A stretch of DNA of 64,000 bases from Kineosporia mesophila (GTDB taxonomy: Bacteria > Actinomycetota > Actinomycetes > Actinomycetales > Kineosporiaceae): assembly GCF_021129235.1 (NCBI RefSeq), contig NZ_JAJOMA010000004.1:300437-364436 (forward strand). The letters run 5' to 3'. Both the position numbers and the translations under genes were made by a program. Under the pieces are notes generated by a model, which saw only the letters and a list, made by a program, of their open reading frames with translations, had not been told where the DNA came from and ran no database searches. Of the stretch, positions 59,897 through 64,000 are shown piece after piece; the stretch's first letter is position 1; each line of letters starts with the position of its first letter.

Positions 59897-61228
59897 CTAG
59901 AAGGGGACGATGTCGCGGTGCAGCACCCGGTGCCGCAGCGCGGCCCGGAACAGGTCGGCCGCGCCCGCGCGGGCCCGCAGCTGCCGGTCGAGCAGCGCCC
60001 CGGACTCCTCGACGAGCTCCATCCAGCGCAGCTCCCGCAGCACCGCGAAGAACAGCGCGCTGGTGTCGGACTCGCTCGGCGTGCGGCGCCCGGCCACCCG
60101 CCAGCCCGACTCGGTGATGACGGCCTGCACCAGGGTGCGGACGTCTTCCTCGCCGACCACGTCGCCCGGGGCGAGCACGGCCAGCACCACCTCCCAGGCC
60201 ACGGCCAGGGCGGAGTGCTCGGGGCCGACCAGACCGGCGGCCACGGCCTGCCACAGCGTGCGCCCGTCGGCGAGCGCGGCCCGGCCGCTCGGGGTCAGGG
60301 TGAGACGGGAGGCGCGGCGCCGGCACAGGCCCAGGCGCTGGGCGGTCTCGCGCAGCACGAGCACCGGGTAGGCGTCGACCTCACGGTTGGCGGGGCCGAT
60401 CAGCTCGTCGCGCCAGCCCAGTTCGTCGAGGGCGCGGGAGACCGTGCGCGGCGGCAGGTAGCCGGCCGCGGTCAGGGCCAGGCCGTCGCCGATCTCGGTG
60501 AGCAGCCAGTCGAGGGGGCGCAGCAGGGCCCGGGCGGGCGCGGCCATGCCCGGGTCGACGTTCTCGCGCAGGCTGGTCTCCAGCGGGGCGAGCAGGCCGC
60601 CGCGGGTGGTCGAGCGCGGGCCCCGGATCCAGTCGTCGAGGCGCTCGTCGAGGATCTGGTCGTAGAGCGCCTCACCGGACAGGTCCATGCGCGGCGACAG
60701 CAGCACGTTGAGGGTGATCTCGGCCTGGAGGTCCCGCCAGCCGCGGGTGCCGGGCTGGAGGTCGCCGACCGCGACGGCCAGTTCCAGCCGGTCGGCCACC
60801 GCCTCGCGGGCCTGCGCCTCGGCCGTGCCCATGATCGCGCCCCAGGTGAGCAGCTCGGTGTCGGGCGGCTCGATGCCCGAGCGCTGCATCGCCCGGCGCA
60901 CCACGGTGCGGCCCCGGTCGGGAGCCTGGTCGCCGGTGAAGAGAATCTGACGCGTGGTGTCGCTGCGCGCGATACCGGCGTAGCGCTGCATGCCCAGGCC
61001 GTCGAGCAGCGCGGAGAGCGCCGTGGCGACCCGCCACCGGCCCTGACCGTCCGACATCCAGGCCCGGTTCAGTTCGTCCCAGCAGAATTGCTGGAGCCGC
61101 CACTGCGTCACCGATTCGGGGCCGTCACCCCCGGTCAGCGATTCCCAAGCCGCCCGAGCGTCCTCGGCCACCTCGGGTTCGGCGCGGCCGATAGCTGCCA
61201 GCGCCTGTTCCACGGAATGCACGAGCAT
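59897..61228 (-). CDS. Actinobacterial protein of unknown function
   Basis: A 443-residue soluble, mostly helical protein. The central part (LTAAGYLPPRTVSRALDELG, then VLVLRETAQRLGLCRRRASR and LTLTPSGRAAL) has the look of a tandem winged-helix region found in many actinobacterial proteins of unknown role. I do not recognise a catalytic motif. ATG at 61228 is the likely start; the frame is open to 61696 over menE and is not coding there. It is divergent from menE. A DNA-binding role is only a guess from the winged-helix-like middle. Confidence 0.75.
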   Translation of the reverse strand: MLVHSVEQALAAIGRAEPEVAEDARAAWESLTGGDGPESVTQWRLQQFCWDELNRAWMSDGQGRWRVATALSALLDGLGMQRYAGIARSDTTRQILFTGDQAPDRGRTVVRRAMQRSGIEPPDTELLTWGAIMGTAEAQAREAVADRLELAVAVGDLQPGTRGWRDLQAEITLNVLLSPRMDLSGEALYDQILDERLDDWIRGPRSTTRGGLLAPLETSLRENVDPGMAAPARALLRPLDWLLTEIGDGLALTAAGYLPPRTVSRALDELGWRDELIGPANREVDAYPVLVLRETAQRLGLCRRRASRLTLTPSGRAALADGRTLWQAVAAGLVGPEHSALAVAWEVVLAVLAPGDVVGEEDVRTLVQAVITESGWRVAGRRTPSESDTSALFFAVLRELRWMELVEESGALLDRQLRARAGAADLFRAALRHRVLHRDIVPF

Positions 61229-61300
61229 CAGCCTGCCACTTACTGACCGTCTGGGGAACCTGCCGCGCTGGCCGAACCGCTCACCGCTTACGCTGGGGCG

Positions 61301-62539
61301 GTGACTCCCGGGCCTTCCACACGCACCCTCGAAACCCGGCTGACCTGCGCGGACGACCGAATTCTGGGGGTCCTGCCGACCCTTCGGGAGGCGCTTTCGG
61401 GCAGTGGACCCGCCCTTGCCCTCAGCGACGAAGTTCCGCAAAGTCACCTTAAATCCACGCAACGTCCCGATTCGGCACCCCCGGGCGTCCTGGATCTCGT
61501 CGAGGAACCGGTGCCGCTCGAGGGTCCCGACGACGACCCCGCCGACCCGACGGCCGTCTCCGTGCGCACGTCCGGTTCCACCGGCGTCCCCAAGCGGGTG
61601 TTGCTCTCCGCATCCGCCCTCTTCGCCTCCGCCTCGGCCACCCACGACCGGCTCGGCGGCGGGGGGCAGTGGCTGCTGGCCCTGCCCGCCCAGCACATCG
61701 CCGGTCTCCAGGTGCTGGTGCGCTCACTGGTCGCCGGCACCACGCCGGGGGTGATGGATCTCGGCGGCGGTTTCACCCCGGCGGGATTCACCGAGGCCAC
61801 CGCCCGGCTGAGGGGCCGCCGGCTCTACACCTCGCTGGTGCCGACCCAGATCACCCGCATCCTCGACGACCCGGCGGCCACGCGGGCCCTGGGCCGTTAC
61901 GACGCGGTCCTGGTCGGCGGCTCGGCCGTCGGCGAGACCCTGCTGGCCCGGGCCGCGGACGCCGGGGCCCGGCTGATCACCACCTACGGCATGAGCGAGA
62001 CCGCGGGCGGCTGCGTCTACGACGGGGTGCCGCTCGACGGGGTCGAAATCACCCTGGACGAGGGCACCGGCCGGATCCGGATCAGTGGCCCGACCCTGGC
62101 CCGCGGCTACCTGGGCGCTCCCTTCCGCGAGGACGTGTTCGCCACCAGCGACCACGGTTCCTGGGCCGACGGCCGGCTGCGGATCGGCGGCCGGCTGGAC
62201 GCGGTGATCATCAGCGGCGGGGTCAACATCGCCCCCGGCCCGGTGGAGGACGTGCTGCAACGCCTCCCCGGGGTGGCCGAGGCGGTGGTGGTCGGAGTGC
62301 CCGATCCGGAGTGGGGCCAGCGGGTGGGCGCGGCACTCGTGCTCACGCCCGGCGCTCAAGCCCCTACCCTTGCCGAGGTCCGGGCACGGGTCACGCACGA
62401 ACTGTCCGCCCGGTCGGCGCCCCGGCAGCTGACGGTGCTGGAGCGCCTCCCCCTGCGCGGGCCGGGCAAGCCCGACCGCGCGGCGATCACGACGATCCTC
62501 TCGGGCACCCCCGCGCCCGGGTCTCCGGAAGGAAACTGA
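61301..62539 (+). CDS. menE: o-Succinylbenzoate-CoA ligase
   Basis: A 412-residue AMP-forming acyl-CoA synthetase activating o-succinylbenzoate for MenB. It shows VRTSGSTGVPKRV (P-loop), TTYGMSETAGGCVYDGVPLD (adenylation core), GRLDAVIISGGVNI and the catalytic Lys in GPGKPDRAAI. It is shorter than typical fatty-acid ligases, as MenE proteins are in actinobacteria. The GTG at 61301 lacks a Shine-Dalgarno site; TACGCT ends 6 nt upstream, a possible leaderless start. It is 2 bp from menA. Confidence 0.92.
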   Translation: MTPGPSTRTLETRLTCADDRILGVLPTLREALSGSGPALALSDEVPQSHLKSTQRPDSAPPGVLDLVEEPVPLEGPDDDPADPTAVSVRTSGSTGVPKRVLLSASALFASASATHDRLGGGGQWLLALPAQHIAGLQVLVRSLVAGTTPGVMDLGGGFTPAGFTEATARLRGRRLYTSLVPTQITRILDDPAATRALGRYDAVLVGGSAVGETLLARAADAGARLITTYGMSETAGGCVYDGVPLDGVEITLDEGTGRIRISGPTLARGYLGAPFREDVFATSDHGSWADGRLRIGGRLDAVIISGGVNIAPGPVEDVLQRLPGVAEAVVVGVPDPEWGQRVGAALVLTPGAQAPTLAEVRARVTHELSARSAPRQLTVLERLPLRGPGKPDRAAITTILSGTPAPGSPEGN

Positions 62540-62541
62540 GC

Positions 62542-63423
62542 ATGGCCACCACAGCCCAATGGGTCGAGGGCGCGCGGCTGCGCACCCTCCCGCTCGCGGT
62601 GGCCCCCGTGCTCATCGGTACCGGCGCGGCGATCGGCCAGGACCTCGGCTGGGGCGCGCTGGAGTTGTTCGAGGCCCTGCTGGCGCTGATCGTCTCGCTG
62701 GCCCTCCAGGTCGGCGTGAACTACGCCAACGACTACTCCGACGGTATCCGCGGCACCGACGACAACCGGGTCGGGCCGTTCCGGCTGACCGGGTCCCGCG
62801 CCGCCGCCCCCGGGCAGGTCAAGACGGCCGCGTTCGCCTGCTTCGGCCTCGCGGGCGTGGCCGGGCTGCTGCTCGTGGTGCTGGCCGGGCAGTACTGGAT
62901 GCTCGCGATCGGCGTGATCTGCGTGCTCGCGGCCTGGTACTACACCGGCGGCAAGCACCCCTACGGCTACTCCGGCCTGGGCGAGGTCGCGGTCTTCGTG
63001 TTCTTCGGCCTGGTCGCGGTTCTCGGCACGATGTACACCCAGGTCGGCACCCTGTCGCCCTCCGGTGTCGCCGCGGCCGCGGGCATGGGCTCACTGGCCT
63101 GCGCGGTGCTGGTGGCGAACAACCTGCGCGACATCCCGACCGACTCGGTGACGGGCAAGAACACCCTGGCGGTGCGTCTCGGTGACGCCAGCACCCGGGT
63201 GCTGTACGTGTTCCTGGTCGCGACGCCGTTCGTGCTCACCGTGGTGATCGCGCCCTGGCACCCGTGGACCACGATCGCGCTGCTCGCGCTGCCGCTGGCC
63301 CGGGGGCCGGTGAACTGCGTGACCACCGGCGAGACGGGCCGCGGCCTGATCCCGGCGCTGAAGGACACGGGCCGGCTCGGTCTGGTCTGGGCGCTGCTGA
63401 TCGCGGTCGGGCTGGCCCTCTAG
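62542..63423 (+). CDS. menA: 1,4-dihydroxy-2-naphthoate polyprenyltransferase
   Basis: A 293-residue UbiA-family membrane enzyme attaching the polyprenyl tail. It has the first aspartate motif in NYANDYSDGIRGTDDNR and the second in NNLRDIPTDSVTGKNTLAVR, within about eight or nine membrane helices. ATG at 62542 has AAGGAAA upstream and follows the menE stop by 2 bp. The tail would come from the polyprenyl synthase at 32174. Confidence 0.95.
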   Translation: MATTAQWVEGARLRTLPLAVAPVLIGTGAAIGQDLGWGALELFEALLALIVSLALQVGVNYANDYSDGIRGTDDNRVGPFRLTGSRAAAPGQVKTAAFACFGLAGVAGLLLVVLAGQYWMLAIGVICVLAAWYYTGGKHPYGYSGLGEVAVFVFFGLVAVLGTMYTQVGTLSPSGVAAAAGMGSLACAVLVANNLRDIPTDSVTGKNTLAVRLGDASTRVLYVFLVATPFVLTVVIAPWHPWTTIALLALPLARGPVNCVTTGETGRGLIPALKDTGRLGLVWALLIAVGLAL

Positions 63424-63427
63424 CTTT

Positions 63428-63721
63428 TCAGGGCTGTTCGCCGCGCGCCCGGGCCGCCTCGTCCGCCTCGTCCTCGATCTCGGCGTCGGAGCGGTCCAGG
63501 CCCTCGTGCTTGGTGTCCAGCCGCCTCTGCGTGCGCTCGACGATGGCCTCGGTGAGCTGTTCGCGCGGTCGGCTCAGCAGCAGGTACGACAGCGCCAGCG
63601 AGATCCCGGCGGCCAGCGCGATCCAGACCACGCTCGGATCCATGAAGAGGTCGAGCACGATCAGGACGACCACGAAGATCGCCAGCCGCATGACGGTGTA
63701 CTTGATCAGGGCCTGGTGCAC
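63428..63721 (-). CDS. DUF4229-family small membrane protein
   Basis: A 97-residue protein with two membrane helices (about 8-27 and 30-50, IFVVVLIVLDLF and WIALAAGISLALSYLLL), a basic turn SRPREQL and a Glu/Arg-rich cytoplasmic tail. This matches DUF4229, which often sits beside menA in actinobacteria; its role is unknown. It is convergent with menA, 4 bp apart. The GTG start at 63721 has a poorly spaced GAGG. Confidence 0.75.
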   Translation of the reverse strand: MHQALIKYTVMRLAIFVVVLIVLDLFMDPSVVWIALAAGISLALSYLLLSRPREQLTEAIVERTQRRLDTKHEGLDRSDAEIEDEADEAARARGEQP

Positions 63722-63891
63722 CTCATCAGGGTAGTCGGCCCGATCGGCCGACCGGTACCGGCTCCAGGACTGCTCCAGACTTCAAGGCGTTCCCCTTCCC
63801 TGCCGAAGCAGAGCCATCAGCGTTCACCCGTCCGGGTGAGGAGTGCCGCAGGGGCCCGCTGAGGCAGATCCGGCGCCAGCAGGGGGACACC

Positions 63892-64000
63892 ATGACGCTT
63901 CTCGGGGCCAACAGCGGCGAGCCGACGGGCCGCAACGACCTGACGGCGCTGCCCGCCGGCGGTTTCGGTGTCGACCGGCCCGATCGATCCGGGCGCCCCG
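63892..64000 (+). CDS. Start of an unidentified gene, cut by the window edge
   Basis: An ATG at 63892 is preceded by GGGGGA at 5 nt, and the frame stays open to the end of the window (at least 36 codons). The visible N-terminus is polar and glycine- and proline-rich (begins MTLLGANSGEPTGRNDLTAL), with no signal peptide or known motif. The product cannot be named from this part. Confidence 0.55.
   Translation, partial: MTLLGANSGEPTGRNDLTALPAGGFGVDRPDRSGRP

Overview
The window is high-GC DNA (roughly 70% by eye) with GTG/TTG starts, stop/start overlaps, leaderless-looking promoters, menaquinone genes and a full 14-gene nuo operon. This fits a free-living aerobic actinobacterium. The layout (rpmG with tRNAs, htpX, a second partial nuo set, korAB, a full nuo set, men genes) recalls the Streptomyces core chromosome, but the content could equally be from Kineosporiaceae or a relative; the genus is inference only.

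Layout. 0-9 kb: rpmG with tRNA-Met and tRNA-Thr, a TetR/MFS efflux pair with a shared operator, a YajQ-family protein, tRNA-Tyr, a PaiB-like protein, a Nudix hydrolase, a LigB-type dioxygenase, a membrane-anchored GH26-like protein, a small ANTAR-like protein and HtpX. 9-20.8 kb: a second, partial complex I cluster (nuoA2-B2-C2-H2 and nuoI2-J2-K2-L2-M2-N2), split by a TetR gene and a VOC/GNAT pair. It has no nuoD, nuoE, nuoF or nuoG. 20.8-32 kb: a small GNAT-like protein, a polar amino-acid-type ABC importer, a LysR regulator, korAB (2-oxoacid:ferredoxin oxidoreductase), a RarD permease, a YdeP-like molybdopterin oxidoreductase and an Uma2-type protein. 32-49.3 kb: polyprenyl diphosphate synthase and the complete nuoA-N operon, all on the minus strand. 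49.3-51 kb: a gene-free stretch with a CRP/GlxR-type palindrome and tandem repeats. 51-63.7 kb: menaquinone genes menG, menF, menD, menB, menE and menA, interleaved with a GAP1-like protein, a PLDc_N protein, a truncated LLM-oxidoreductase remnant, an unrecognised protein and a DUF4229 protein. The window ends inside a new gene.

How it fits together. Most of the window serves one process: feeding electrons to menaquinone. Nuo1 takes NADH electrons, the men genes and the polyprenyl synthase make the quinone, and KorAB makes reduced ferredoxin. The partial Nuo2 lacks the NADH-input module, so it is a candidate ferredoxin:menaquinone proton pump. The absence of NuoD, which normally forms half of the quinone pocket, makes its composition the most open question here.
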